The notes: a model not told the origin generated them from the letters alone. A stretch of DNA of 60,559 nucleotides from Spirochaetota bacterium (GCA_023393015.1 JAEWMY010000032.1:1-60559), one strand, 5' to 3'; shown: positions 25,396-34,822, counted from the first letter of the stretch. Numbers and translations are program-made.

Positions 25396-28230
25396 ATGGG
25401 CGGAACGCGACGGTCTTTCGCGCGAAACAGGCGGACCCGACGCGCCTTTCGGATCGGTATCCTTTCGGTCGGCCTCGCGTTTTCGTGTCTCATCTCCGCG
25501 ACCGCGCAGATACCGCCTGTCGACGTACGTTCGCATGAATGGCTTTCCGTAGAAGGCGAGCGCGTTCGCGTCGTGTTTCCCTCCTTCCTGCTCGAACGCG
25601 GGACGTTCGTCGCTTCGTCCCTCGACCGCTTCCTCCGAGAAAATCTCGAAACGTACCGTCCGGAACGCCACTGGAGATATCCGGTACTGCTCAATCCCGA
25701 CATGATGATCCCGAACGGTTTCGTCGCCACGCATCCGCGACGGAGCGTGTTCTATACGATGCCCGATCGCGGCGGCCTCGGCGACTGGCTTACGCAACTC
25801 TCCGTGCACGAGGGACGGCACATGACGCAAATCGACGCGATGGACAGGAACCTGACGCGCGCGTTGTACGCGGTCTCGGGGGAAAACGCCTTCGCGTTCT
25901 GGATGCCGACATGGTGGCTCGAGGGAGACGCAGTCATGGCCGAGACCCTTCTGACCGACGCGGGAAGGGGGAGGGATCCTTCGTTCACTGCGGAGATCAA
26001 AGCACTCCTGCTCGACGGCGCGGAGGGTTCCTACGACGCGATGATCCTCGGTTCGCGCGGGCGGAGGCTTCCCGACCAATACGCCTTCGGGTATCTCATG
26101 TACGCCCGGCTTCGCTCGGCATACGATCCGCAAGCGCCGGAGACGCTCTTCGAGCGGTGGTCGCATCTTCCCTTGCCCGCGCTCGGCGCAGACCGCGCGA
26201 TGCGCGTGGTGGCCGGAACGGGCGAATCCGAGGCGTGGTCCTCGATTTCGGAATTTTACCGCGAGTTCTGGAAACGCCAGGTCGCGTCGCTCGAGATCAC
26301 CCCCGCGACCGACATCCTCGGAGACAAGGACTTCCGGTATCGCGAATATCCGCTCGTCGATGTCTCGTCCGACGGCGCCGTCATCGCGCGTCGCGACGAC
26401 TTCTTCCGGGGAAGCGAGATCGTCCGCGTCAAAGGCGGCGAAGAGGAGGTCTTGTGCGCCGCGCGTCCGCTCAATTCCCTCAGCGAGGGAGCGGGATTCA
26501 TCGTGTGGGACGAGCTGGAGGCGCATCCGAAATTCGCGCGGACTTCCACGCGAATCGTCGTCAGAGACCCGTCCGGCAAACGGCGCGTCATCGCGCGCGG
26601 TTCGCGGTACTACGGGCCGATTATCGACGACTCCGCGTCGAAGATCGCGGCATGCGAGTGGCGAAAGGATACCTCGTCCCGTCTCGTTCTCCTGTCTCCC
26701 GAATCGGGCGGGATCCTTCGCGAATACCCCGTGCCTCCGGGAGAGATGTGGGGCGACCTTTCCTTTTCGGAGGACGGTAATTCGCTCGTCTTCGTCTCAA
26801 GCGGCGTCCTGTGGCCCGCGTCGGCGGAAGGCAAGCGTATAATGTCGCTTGACCTCGCGACGGGCGCGATCCGCGTCTTGTTCGAGGCGAACGGCGCGAA
26901 CATCGGATACTGCGACGCTCGCGGAGACGCCGTTCTGTTTACTTCGGACCTTTCGGGAACCGAGTGCGTATACGAACTTTTTCCGGACGGCGGGGTATTC
27001 CGCGTCGTCTCGCGCGCGGTATCGGCGACGAGTCCCCGTCGTTCTCCCGACGGGCTCGGCGTCTACTTCGTCGATCGCTTCGGCGCCAAGGGACAAACCG
27101 TCGCCCTCGCGACGCTTTCGGGCGAATCGAGACGTCCGCTCGCGGAGGTTCCCGTCATGCGCGAGGATTTTTTCCTTCCCGTCGCCGTGACGGAGTCTCC
27201 CCGTTCCCCGTTTGATCCGGACCGAGCCGCGTCAAGCGCGCCGGCGAACGCCGAACCGTGGGAGTGGGGCGTCTCCGACGTCACGCCGGTGGCGTGGGGA
27301 CCCTCGCTCGCGGGCACGTGGGGAAGGGGTATCGGAGCTCATCTTTCGGTGGCGGACGCGCCGGGAACGAATACCGGTTCGCTTTCGGCAGGGTATGATT
27401 ATTACGGGGACGCGCTGACGGCGTGCGCCGAATGGCGGTACCGCGGTTTCAGTCCCGATATAGCGCTGTTGGCCTACGGTTCCCTGCGCGACCTGGGGGA
27501 TTTCGGCGACTTCGTCCGCTCGGGCGAATACGGATACGGGGAATACGGCGGATGGGCGTCCGTCAGCTTGCCCCTGGGCGGGGGCGCGGTCGGTTCTACA
27601 CGATGGGCGGTCACCCCGGCGCTCTCGTCGGGCGTGCGCGTTCGTGATTCCGGCGTGTCGTTTCCGGTAAAGCCCTCCGTCGCCGCCGCGGCGGGTCGCG
27701 GTCGGTTCGAGCTGTCGTGCCTCGGCTTTTTCGAGTTCGACCCGCGCGAGGCCGCGCGCGGCGACACGTTTCGCCTCTCCCACTGGCTCGCGTCCGCTTC
27801 CCTCGGACTGCCGGGCGTCCTTTCCGACGACGCCGTCCTCGTGACCGTGGCCCGTGAAAACCGCGAGATCGGGGACTCAGTCGCTTCGGGCTACGTACGG
27901 GGTTTCGGCCTTCCCGACGCGCCGCGTACCCTCTCGGGTCAATGCACGTACCGCGTGCCGCTCGCGTACCCCGAGTTCCCGGTTGGCGCGCTCATCTACG
28001 TGAACATGATACGGCTTGACGTCTTTTACGATCATACGTTCGCGCTTGACGGTGAAACTCGGGTTTCGTCGGCCGGTGCCGAGGTGGCTTTCCATTTCAT
28101 GCCGCTCAGGATTCCCTTCGAACTGAACGCGAGCGTCCGGTATTCGTGGATCATCGAGACGGGGATTCCGGTTTTTCAGGTTTTGTTCGCTGGTATTCCG
28201 CTCGCGGAGCGGCGGATGGGGACGCGGTAA
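25396..28230 (+). CDS. Exported HEGRH metalloprotease-like, beta-propeller and C-terminal barrel protein
   Basis: A 944-residue exported protein with three visible parts. After a signal peptide (cleavage near SATAQ, residue 38) comes a gluzincin-like domain with the zinc motif HEGRH (138-142) and a downstream glutamate in WWLEGDAVMAE (E176), as in peptidase-MA type enzymes. Residues about 320-610 contain repeated beta-propeller (TolB/WD40-like) blades, with DVSSDGAV, FSEDGNSLVFVSSG and RRSPDGLGVYFVD. The last 300 or so residues are rich in amphipathic strands (GSLSAGYDYYG; LFDVFYD-like end strands) and look like an outer-membrane barrel. A surface-anchored protease is the simplest reading. 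The ATG is 16 bases after the phosphoesterase stop. Confidence 0.72.
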   Translation: MGGTRRSFARNRRTRRAFRIGILSVGLAFSCLISATAQIPPVDVRSHEWLSVEGERVRVVFPSFLLERGTFVASSLDRFLRENLETYRPERHWRYPVLLNPDMMIPNGFVATHPRRSVFYTMPDRGGLGDWLTQLSVHEGRHMTQIDAMDRNLTRALYAVSGENAFAFWMPTWWLEGDAVMAETLLTDAGRGRDPSFTAEIKALLLDGAEGSYDAMILGSRGRRLPDQYAFGYLMYARLRSAYDPQAPETLFERWSHLPLPALGADRAMRVVAGTGESEAWSSISEFYREFWKRQVASLEITPATDILGDKDFRYREYPLVDVSSDGAVIARRDDFFRGSEIVRVKGGEEEVLCAARPLNSLSEGAGFIVWDELEAHPKFARTSTRIVVRDPSGKRRVIARGSRYYGPIIDDSASKIAACEWRKDTSSRLVLLSPESGGILREYPVPPGEMWGDLSFSEDGNSLVFVSSGVLWPASAEGKRIMSLDLATGAIRVLFEANGANIGYCDARGDAVLFTSDLSGTECVYELFPDGGVFRVVSRAVSATSPRRSPDGLGVYFVDRFGAKGQTVALATLSGESRRPLAEVPVMREDFFLPVAVTESPRSPFDPDRAASSAPANAEPWEWGVSDVTPVAWGPSLAGTWGRGIGAHLSVADAPGTNTGSLSAGYDYYGDALTACAEWRYRGFSPDIALLAYGSLRDLGDFGDFVRSGEYGYGEYGGWASVSLPLGGGAVGSTRWAVTPALSSGVRVRDSGVSFPVKPSVAAAAGRGRFELSCLGFFEFDPREAARGDTFRLSHWLASASLGLPGVLSDDAVLVTVARENREIGDSVASGYVRGFGLPDAPRTLSGQCTYRVPLAYPEFPVGALIYVNMIRLDVFYDHTFALDGETRVSSAGAEVAFHFMPLRIPFELNASVRYSWIIETGIPVFQVLFAGIPLAERRMGTR

Positions 28231-28272
28231 GGATTCGTTTCGGACGCTATGTACCGTGCGTGGTAATTTCTT

Positions 28273-28349
28273 TGGTCGGGCAACCCGGATTTGAACCGGG
28301 GACCCCAAGTCCCCCAGACTTGTACGCTAACCAACTGCGCTATTGCCCG
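28273..28349 (-). tRNA. tRNA-Pro (anticodon GGG), CCA encoded
   Basis: Read on the minus strand the sequence folds as a complete cloverleaf: acceptor CGGGCAA/TTGCCCG, D arm GCGC/GCGT, anticodon stem CAAGT/ACTTG with loop CTGGGGG (anticodon GGG), variable region GGGTC, T arm CCCGG/CCGGG with loop TTCAAAT, and discriminator A. The 3' CCA is encoded in the DNA. It decodes CCC and CCU proline codons. Confidence 0.97.
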
Positions 28350-28388
28350 ACCAAAAAAACTGTCACGCCACCGAACGCGGCGAACAAT

Positions 28389-28417
28389 AAGCTAACATAA
28401 GCCGGCATCCATGTCAA
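28389..28417 (-). promoter_or_regulatory. Probable tRNA-Pro promoter
   Basis: On the minus strand, TTGACA (28412-28417), a 17-base spacer and a weak -10 TAGCTT (28389-28394), about 40 bases before the tRNA. It is back-to-back with the response-regulator promoter. Confidence 0.5.
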
Positions 28418-28433
28418 GGTAAACGCGGAATCC

Positions 28434-28462
28434 TTGAAGTTGTCGGCGAAAAAGGCTAGACT
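28434..28462 (+). promoter_or_regulatory. Response-regulator promoter
   Basis: TTGAAG (28434-28439), a 17-base spacer and TAGACT (28457-28462). Initiation would fall near 28469, where an in-frame GTG lies exactly 6 bases after the -10 element. Confidence 0.6.
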
Positions 28463-28504
28463 TTGTACGTGAGCACGCGAGTGCCCGCCCCGGGAGCATA
28501 CGCC

Positions 28505-29260
28505 ATGTCCGACCTAGCAAGCGAAGCGCGCACCAAGATACTCATCGCCGAAGACGACGCCATCGTCGCCCTCGACTTGCAGGGAATGGTCGCGCGTTTG
28601 GGCTATGACGTCGTCGCGATCGTCGACAACGGACACGCCGCGGTCGCGGCGGCGGGAAGGTTCCTGCCGGACATCATCCTGCTCGATATGCAATTGGCCG
28701 GCGGCATGGACGGAATCGAAGTCGCGAGAAAGATCAACGAAAAGAGCTCGATTCCCGTCATTTTCTGCATCTCGAGTCCGGACTTGTCGGCGCTCTTTCG
28801 CGCGAAGGATATCTCCTACGCGGGATACCTTCTCAAACCCATAAGCCCGGACAGTCTCGCCACGACGCTCGACACCGTCCTCTATAAATACAAGCTCGAA
28901 AGACGAGCGGAACTCGCGGAGGAACGATACCGAAAGCTTTCCGAGACGTGCGAGATACTGAGTCTCTTCATGGACGAAGGTCTCGTGTTCCGCTGGACGC
29001 GCGACGGGACGGGCGGCGTTGCCTGGGAGGATGGCCGGGCGCCCGACGACGACGGTTCGCTGGCGAAACGAATCGCCGAGCTCGCGGTAACGGCGCCCGG
29101 AGGGACGGACGAAACCGGCGCGCGGCTCCGCGTCGCGGGAGTCGTGCGAATCGGAAACGCTCCGACCGGCGCGGTCGACTACGCAGTTATCGGCGCGCGC
29201 GGAAACGACTCGTCGCCCCTTTCGGGCTTGGCGGTCCGGCTTGAGACCGCGTCCCCGTAG
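28505..29260 (+). CDS. Response regulator with C-terminal domain of unknown function
   Basis: A 251-residue protein. The first 120 residues are a receiver domain with the acidic pair in ILIAEDDAIVA, phospho-acceptor Asp in DIILLDMQLAGGMDG and the lysine in GYLLKPIS. The C-terminal 110 residues after a short coiled coil resemble neither a known DNA-binding domain nor an enzyme; the stretch around VFRWTRDGTGGVAWEDG could be a small PAS-like fold. The ATG at 28505 has GGGAG at a good distance. A GTG at 28469, 6 bases after the promoter's -10, would give 12 more residues and a leaderless message. No partner kinase is adjacent. Confidence 0.82.
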   Translation: MSDLASEARTKILIAEDDAIVALDLQGMVARLGYDVVAIVDNGHAAVAAAGRFLPDIILLDMQLAGGMDGIEVARKINEKSSIPVIFCISSPDLSALFRAKDISYAGYLLKPISPDSLATTLDTVLYKYKLERRAELAEERYRKLSETCEILSLFMDEGLVFRWTRDGTGGVAWEDGRAPDDDGSLAKRIAELAVTAPGGTDETGARLRVAGVVRIGNAPTGAVDYAVIGARGNDSSPLSGLAVRLETASP

Positions 29261-29263
29261 GAT

Positions 29264-30325
29264 ATGCCGTCGCACGTCTGTCACGCGCTCGCCGGACGTC
29301 GCGCCCTGTCCGAACGCGGGCCGTATTCGCCTGCGTTCAACCTCGGATGCCAGGGCCCGGATATCTTCGCGCACAACAGGAGAACGCGTCCGTTCGCGCT
29401 CGCCTACGCGCGCTTGCTCCATCGACACGACTACGGATCCTTTTCCGCGGCGGTCGCGGCACGCGTCCTTTCCCCGGAGATTCGCGCGGACAGTCGGGCC
29501 GGAACGGCGATCGAATGGCTTCGCGGATTCGTCACGCATCAGGCGCTTGATCGATCCCTTCATCCGTACATAGCCTATCGTTCCCATATCCCGTCATCCA
29601 AGCGTTTTCCCGGAGTCAATTCGGCCCGCTTTCACGCCTTCTTCGAGCGGATACTCGACTCGTCGCTCCACCTCAGGCTGGAGGGACGGCCGGTCTCCGA
29701 CTTTGACTCAGGCAAGACGTTTTCCCTTACTCCCGAAGACGTGGCGTTTATCTCGTCGATCCTGGCCGATTCGGCCCGTGACGTGTACGAATCCGCGCGC
29801 GACGACGGCGCTATACGGGAGAGAATCGCGAACGCCTTCGCCGACGCCTCGTATTTTTACGCCATGACGAATCCCTCTTCGACGTCGATGGGCGCCGCCC
29901 CCGGGGACGACGGTCTGCGCGCCTTCGTCGACATGGGAGCCGCGGGCGTCGCTCTGTTGCATCCGCAGACGGCGGATGGTGGAACAGACTGGCTCAACGA
30001 ACGCCGCGATCCCTGGAGGGACCCTGTCGACGGTTCCGTGCGGAGCGAATCCGCGCTCGACCTGTTCGCTTTCGGAGTCGCCGAGGCTTCGAAGTGCGCG
30101 CGAACCCTCGACGCCTTTCTCGAGGGGCGCGTCCGGCGCGAAGAGCTCGCGCGCGTCGTCGGAGACGGCCCGCTTTCGATTCTCGGCAAGGACGGTAAGG
30201 TCGCCGCCGTCGCGTTTTGCGACCCGTTCGACCTGGAATCCGCCCTCGCCGCGGAGCTTGCCGCGCGTACGGGGTGGGTAGCGAGACGGACTTCGGTTGA
30301 CCGCATGAAACGCGAACTGATATGA
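29264..30325 (+). CDS. Zinc-dependent phospholipase C-like protein
   Basis: A 353-residue protein resembling the bacterial zinc-dependent phospholipase C / S1-P1 nuclease-like family. Metal-ligand motifs are visible: the N-terminal SHVCHAL, LGCQGPDIFAHN and WLRGFVTHQALDRSLHPYI, which supply the histidines and aspartate of the zinc cluster. No signal peptide is evident, so it may act in the cytoplasm despite the family name, as in many uncharacterised members. It begins 3 bases after the response-regulator stop and is probably co-transcribed with it. The substrate is unknown. Confidence 0.75.
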   Translation: MPSHVCHALAGRRALSERGPYSPAFNLGCQGPDIFAHNRRTRPFALAYARLLHRHDYGSFSAAVAARVLSPEIRADSRAGTAIEWLRGFVTHQALDRSLHPYIAYRSHIPSSKRFPGVNSARFHAFFERILDSSLHLRLEGRPVSDFDSGKTFSLTPEDVAFISSILADSARDVYESARDDGAIRERIANAFADASYFYAMTNPSSTSMGAAPGDDGLRAFVDMGAAGVALLHPQTADGGTDWLNERRDPWRDPVDGSVRSESALDLFAFGVAEASKCARTLDAFLEGRVRREELARVVGDGPLSILGKDGKVAAVAFCDPFDLESALAAELAARTGWVARRTSVDRMKRELI

Positions 30326-30326
30326 T
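30297..30326 (+). promoter_or_regulatory. fliG1 promoter, predicted leaderless
   Basis: TTGACC (30297-30302), an 18-base spacer and TATGAT (30321-30326) with an upstream TGA making an extended -10. The start codon follows after 6 bases, so transcription would begin at or next to the A of the ATG. There is no Shine-Dalgarno sequence. Confidence 0.65.
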
Positions 30327-30332
30327 CGAATC

Positions 30333-31559
30333 ATGAACATCAACGACCGGAGACTTGGCGCTTACCGGAAGGCAACCGGCCCCATACCCGATGAAACGAA
30401 GAGCGAGGACGCGAAGCGTAGCGGGTCGTCGGCCGCGCCCGCGCCCGCGTCTAGCGCGTCTTCTGCCGCGAAGACGGACAAGTTTCCCGAACCCGGTTTC
30501 CTCAAGGTTCCGGGACGGGACGTTCCCGGGACCGGTAGGCCCCGCGCGGATACGCCCTCCGGCGGCGAAAGCCCCTACCGCAAGGTAGCGAAATTCCTGC
30601 TCTTGATCGGCGTCGAAGAGGCCGCGCGCGTCATGTCGCGACTATCCGAAGAGCAAACCGAACGGGTCGTCGCCGAAATCGCGACGATACGGAGCGTGAG
30701 CCCGGAAGAGTCCGCCGTCGTGCTCGCCGAGTTCAAGTCGCTGCTCGTCAGGGCGCGCGAGCCGCAAGGCGGGGTTTCGACCGCGCGATCGATCCTCGAA
30801 AACGCGTTCGGAGCGGACAGGGCTCGGGAGATGCTCGAGCGAACTGTTCCGTTTCCCGACGGAAAGCCGTTCGACTATCTGGAAGGACTCGATGCCGAGC
30901 GCGTTCTCGCGCTCGTTTCCGACGAACTGCCCGCCGTGCGCGCCCTCGTGCTTTCGAACATGAAACCGAAGGAAGCCGCCGGCGTGATTAGGCTCATGGA
31001 AGAGAAGGATCGCACGGAGACGGTCGTCAGGCTCGCGAAACTGAAATCGGTACAGCCCGAGGTCGTCAGGCGCGTAGACGACGCGATGCGCGAAAAGGTC
31101 GCGACCGTCAACAAGGGGCCGACCGACGCGATTGACGGACGGGCCGCGCTCGCGGAAATCCTCAGGCGGATGGACGGCGGGAACGAGAAGGCCATTCTCG
31201 AAACGCTCGCGCGAAACGACGAGGATCTCGGCCGGGACATACGGGATCGTCTCTTTACCCTTGAGGATATCGTGCGGGCCGACGACCGTTTCGTACAGGA
31301 AACGCTCCGCTCGATGGACGAGCGGGAAATCGCGATCCTCATCGCGGGCAAGTCGGACGATTTCAGGGACAAGGTGCTTTCGAACGTCTCGAAAACGCGC
31401 GGGGCGGTCATCCTGGAGGAGGCGCGGCTCGCCGAGCCCGTCGCGCGCCGGGATTCTGAAACGGTGACCGGACGGTTTCACGCGGTCATGCGAAAGGCAT
31501 GGGATGAAGGAAGGCTCTTTATCGGGAGCCGTGACGACGAAGAAGAATGGGTGGAGTGA
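30333..31559 (+). CDS. fliG: FliG1-type flagellar motor switch protein paralogue
   Basis: A 408-residue FliG family protein. It has a long Ser/Ala/Pro-rich N-terminal extension (about 1-80), then FliG N, middle and C domains: RKVAKFLLLIGVEEAARVMSRL; a middle domain in which the usual EHPQ motif reads DELP; and a C domain with RDRLFTLEDIVRADDRFVQETL and LSNVSKTRGAVILEE. Length and divergence fit spirochaetal FliG1, the second FliG, which in Borrelia is needed for rotation of one flagellar bundle rather than for every motor. It is not in a flagellar operon here. No ribosome site is seen; a strong promoter lies directly against the start. Confidence 0.83.
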   Translation: MNINDRRLGAYRKATGPIPDETKSEDAKRSGSSAAPAPASSASSAAKTDKFPEPGFLKVPGRDVPGTGRPRADTPSGGESPYRKVAKFLLLIGVEEAARVMSRLSEEQTERVVAEIATIRSVSPEESAVVLAEFKSLLVRAREPQGGVSTARSILENAFGADRAREMLERTVPFPDGKPFDYLEGLDAERVLALVSDELPAVRALVLSNMKPKEAAGVIRLMEEKDRTETVVRLAKLKSVQPEVVRRVDDAMREKVATVNKGPTDAIDGRAALAEILRRMDGGNEKAILETLARNDEDLGRDIRDRLFTLEDIVRADDRFVQETLRSMDEREIAILIAGKSDDFRDKVLSNVSKTRGAVILEEARLAEPVARRDSETVTGRFHAVMRKAWDEGRLFIGSRDDEEEWVE

Positions 31560-31565
31560 CATAGA

Positions 31566-34500
31566 ATGGCGATTGAAAGAAGCGGTTTCCGCGCGGGCGA
31601 TATGATAGGCGGTTTCAGGGTCGAGTCCGTGACGGATCTCGAGGAGTACAAGGGCGAGGGCGTTTTCGTCCGGCATCTGGCGACGGGGCTTGAGGCCTTT
31701 CACGTCTTTAACGACGACGAGGAGAACCTGTTCGCGTACGCGTTCATGACGCCTCCTTCCGACTCGACGGGCGTCGCGCACATACTGGAACATTCGGTCT
31801 TGTGCGGCTCGCGGAACTATCCCCTCAAGGATCCCTTTCTCGTGCTCGCGAAGCAGAGCGTCAAGACTTTCCTGAACGCGATGACCTTTCCCGACAAGAC
31901 GGTGTATCCGGCGAGCTCCATGGTCGAGGCGGACTATTTCAATCTGATGCGCGTGTACGGCGACGCCGTCTTCTTTCCGCTTCTCGAGGAATGGGTCTTC
32001 CGCCAGGAGGGCCATCGGTTCGAGATCGGGCCTGACGGCAAGGTCTCGATACAGGGCGTCGTGTTCAACGAGATGAAGGGCAATTATTCGTCGTTCGACA
32101 ATATCGCCGGCGACTGGACGCTCCTTTCGATACTCGACGGGACTTGCTACGGACACGACTCCGGAGGGGACCCCGCGAGCATCCCCGACCTTACCTACGC
32201 GGACTTCAAGGCCTTTCACGAGCGATACTACCATCCGTCGAATTGCCGCGTCTTCCTCTGCGGGAACATCCGTACCGAGCGCCAGCTCGCCCTCCTCGAA
32301 GAGCGCTTCCTGTCGCGGTTTTCAGAAGCCCGCGTTCCTTCTCCGATACCGGACGTGGCCTTTCGCGGCGCTCCGGTGACTCTCGCGGTTCCCGCCCCCG
32401 CGAGCGCGGGACAGGATCCGGACTTGACGACGGTAACCGTGAACTGGCTCCTTCCGAAGGCGAGCGATACGGCCGCCTTCATGAAAGCGACGCTTCTTTC
32501 CGAGTTGCTGCTCGGACACGACGGCGCGCCCTTGAGCCGGGCCCTGCTCGAGTCGGGGATCGGCGAGGACATAGCCCCGTCTTCCGGGCTGGAAACAGAG
32601 GTCAGCAACCTTTGCTTCAGCGTCGGGTTGCGGGGCGTCAGGAGCGGTCGCGCGGAGGAGGTGGAACGTCTCGTCCTCGAAACGCTCGAGCGCGTCGCGC
32701 GCGACGGTTTCGACGCGAAGGAGCTGGAAACCGCTATCCGCTCGATCGATTTCTCGAACCGCGAGGTTCGGAGGTCCGGCGGGCCGTTTTCCCTTACCAT
32801 GATGCGCCGTTCGCTCCGCGGGTGGATTCACGGCGCGGGTCCCGTCGCCACGCTCCGGCAGGCGCGCGCCTTCGAGGCCGTCAAGTCGCGCCTCGCGTCC
32901 GATCCCGGCCTCATCTCCTCGCTCGTGGACCGGTGGCTCGTTTCGAACGCGCACCGCTCGCTCGTGACGGTGTTTCCGGACCCCGAATACGAGGCGCGGA
33001 CGGACGCGCGCGTGGCGGAGCGGGTTCGCGCCTTCGAGGAGACGCTCGACGCGGACAAAAGGGCGCGGTTCCTCGCGGCTCAGGAGGAGCTCCACGCGAG
33101 ACAGCGCGAACAGGACGGTCCTGAGCTTTTGGCGCGCATCCCGCATCTCGCGCGCTCGGACCTCCCGCTCGCCGCGGAGGCCTATCACTCGCGCGTCACC
33201 GCGATCGGCGGCGTTCCCCGTATCGAGCACGAGGAGCCGACGAACGGGATCGCGTACGTCGACGTCGCCATCCCGGTCGACGTCCTGCCCCCGGAGGAAT
33301 ACCCGCTCCTGCCGTTTTTCGCGAGCGCGCTTCTCGGCGTTGGCGTCGGCGACTCGGACTGGGCCGAGACCTCGGCGCGGGCCGCGAACCTGACCGGCGG
33401 GCTCGGATCTCTTCTGTTCACGAGCTCGGCCGTCGCGGGTTCCGTTCCCGCCGACGGACTCGGTTCGGTCGGCCTCGGCCGCGACTACCTCGTCATCCGC
33501 GTGAAGATGCTTTCAGAGCTCGCGGCGGAGGCGATCGACCTCGTGTTCGACTACGTCGAACGCGCGAATTTCTCGGACCTCAAGCGCGTCGTGGATTTGC
33601 TGTCGGAATACCGCAACGATCTCGATTCGTCCCTCGCCCCGGCGGGAAACCAGTACGCGATATCGCGCGCTTCCGCGGGCACGAGCCGTTCAAAGGCGAT
33701 CGACGAGGTATGGAACGGAATTTCGCAGATCGCGTACGTTCGATCCCTTTCCGAATCCGTCGAGGGAGAGGGCGGCGCCGAACGATTGTCCCGATCGCTC
33801 GAGTCACTGCGACAAAGGCTCCGATCGGCGGGGATGGTCATCAACGCGACCGGTACGGACGATATCCTCAAGGTCGTTTCCCGTGCCCTCGAGACAAGGC
33901 TGTCGGGGTATACAGCTCCGCTCGCGACGCGTCCAGAGTGCCGGACTGCCGAACCCTTCCGGTCGCTCGCGAACGCCGCGTTCAAGGACGCCGCGTTAGG
34001 GGAGGGCGGTCGAACCCTTGTGTCCGCCTCCCTGCAAGTCGGTTTCGCCGCGGCAATCCTGCCGGCTTCCGCGTACGGCTCCGCAGGGCATCCGGCCGAA
34101 GCCGTGCTCGGCCATTGGCTGTCGAGCGGCATGCTGTGGGAGCGGATTCGCACGACCGGCGGCGCGTACGGCGCCTATTCCTATCCCGACTCGCTCGAAT
34201 CCACCTTCGTGTTCTCGACGTATCGGGATCCCTCGCCCTGTTCCTCCCTTGCCGTTTTCAGGCAGGCCCTCGAGGACGCCGCCCGGGAGGGAATAGCTCC
34301 GGACGCGCTTGATCGAATCGTGACCGGATGTTACAGCAGGGAAATCCAGCCGCGTTCCCCGTCGGATCGCGGGTTTACCTCTTTTATCAGGCTTCTGTAC
34401 GGTATTACCGACGAGGTCCGTCTCGGGAAGATCTCCGGTATCGTCGGCGTCGAAAGCGACCGGATACGCGAGGCGGCGGAGCGTCTGCTTTCCTCCTGGC

Positions 34501-34595
34501 CCGCCGTCCGCGAGACGGTCCTTGCGGGCAAAAAGGCCCTCAAGGGGGGAAAGGCCGACGTTTGTTCTGGAAAACTGGCGGAAATCACGTTATAA
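31566..34595 (+). CDS. M16C-family metalloprotease (presequence protease/falcilysin-like)
   Basis: A 1009-residue peptidase of the PreP/falcilysin type, which forms a closed chamber and degrades short unfolded peptides. The inverted zinc motif HILEH (72-76) is intact, followed by the distal glutamate region (EEWVFRQEGHRFE) and GVVFNEMKGNYSS. The C-terminal half holds the inactive M16 partner domains, including WERIRTTGGAYGAYS, which supplies substrate-binding Arg/Tyr. No signal peptide is seen, so a cytoplasmic peptide-recycling role is likely. It begins 6 bases after the fliG1 stop. The length agrees with the family. Confidence 0.92.
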   Translation: MAIERSGFRAGDMIGGFRVESVTDLEEYKGEGVFVRHLATGLEAFHVFNDDEENLFAYAFMTPPSDSTGVAHILEHSVLCGSRNYPLKDPFLVLAKQSVKTFLNAMTFPDKTVYPASSMVEADYFNLMRVYGDAVFFPLLEEWVFRQEGHRFEIGPDGKVSIQGVVFNEMKGNYSSFDNIAGDWTLLSILDGTCYGHDSGGDPASIPDLTYADFKAFHERYYHPSNCRVFLCGNIRTERQLALLEERFLSRFSEARVPSPIPDVAFRGAPVTLAVPAPASAGQDPDLTTVTVNWLLPKASDTAAFMKATLLSELLLGHDGAPLSRALLESGIGEDIAPSSGLETEVSNLCFSVGLRGVRSGRAEEVERLVLETLERVARDGFDAKELETAIRSIDFSNREVRRSGGPFSLTMMRRSLRGWIHGAGPVATLRQARAFEAVKSRLASDPGLISSLVDRWLVSNAHRSLVTVFPDPEYEARTDARVAERVRAFEETLDADKRARFLAAQEELHARQREQDGPELLARIPHLARSDLPLAAEAYHSRVTAIGGVPRIEHEEPTNGIAYVDVAIPVDVLPPEEYPLLPFFASALLGVGVGDSDWAETSARAANLTGGLGSLLFTSSAVAGSVPADGLGSVGLGRDYLVIRVKMLSELAAEAIDLVFDYVERANFSDLKRVVDLLSEYRNDLDSSLAPAGNQYAISRASAGTSRSKAIDEVWNGISQIAYVRSLSESVEGEGGAERLSRSLESLRQRLRSAGMVINATGTDDILKVVSRALETRLSGYTAPLATRPECRTAEPFRSLANAAFKDAALGEGGRTLVSASLQVGFAAAILPASAYGSAGHPAEAVLGHWLSSGMLWERIRTTGGAYGAYSYPDSLESTFVFSTYRDPSPCSSLAVFRQALEDAAREGIAPDALDRIVTGCYSREIQPRSPSDRGFTSFIRLLYGITDEVRLGKISGIVGVESDRIREAAERLLSSWPAVRETVLAGKKALKGGKADVCSGKLAEITL

Positions 34596-34596
34596 T
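34591..34596 (+). promoter_or_regulatory. Consensus -10 box before the 65-residue protein gene
   Basis: A perfect TATAAT overlaps the end of the M16C gene, 28 bases before the next ATG; the AGGAGG site lies between them. No clear -35 at standard spacing. Confidence 0.5.
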
Positions 34597-34624
34597 CGGG
34601 TTGTACTCGCAGGAGGTGAGCATC

Positions 34625-34822
34625 ATGAAAAAGATGGACCATGAGGGTTATGTTATACTCAAGCAACTCGTTTCGGACGTGCAGGGGGCTCCCTATCCCA
34701 ACGTCGTGGACAACGAGCTGTATCGAATATGGTATGAGCACGCCCAACAAGTCGCCATCCAGTGCCTCGAGTACATCGATAAAAACCTGCCGAAGGAAAA
34801 GGATTCCCTCCCGAATTTCTGA
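34625..34822 (+). CDS. Small conserved-looking cytoplasmic protein, unknown function
   Basis: A 65-residue acidic/amphipathic protein without membrane segment or metal motif. It has a very strong ribosome site (AGGAGGTGAG at 34611-34620) at ideal spacing and a TATAAT box upstream, so it is almost certainly expressed. The sequence is largely helical and rich in Tyr and Val (VDNELYRIWYEHAQQVAIQCLE). No family is recognised. It stands between the M16C protease and clpB. A role with either is possible but cannot be shown from sequence. Confidence 0.75.
   Translation: MKKMDHEGYVILKQLVSDVQGAPYPNVVDNELYRIWYEHAQQVAIQCLEYIDKNLPKEKDSLPNF

Noticed and set aside
28146..28400. Forward ORF crossing the tRNA-Pro gene
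   Set aside because: It overlaps a structurally perfect tRNA and the end of the protease-barrel gene.
30642..32234. Reverse-strand open frame of 530 codons across fliG1 and the M16C gene
   Set aside because: It crosses two real genes on the other strand and shows shadow-frame composition.
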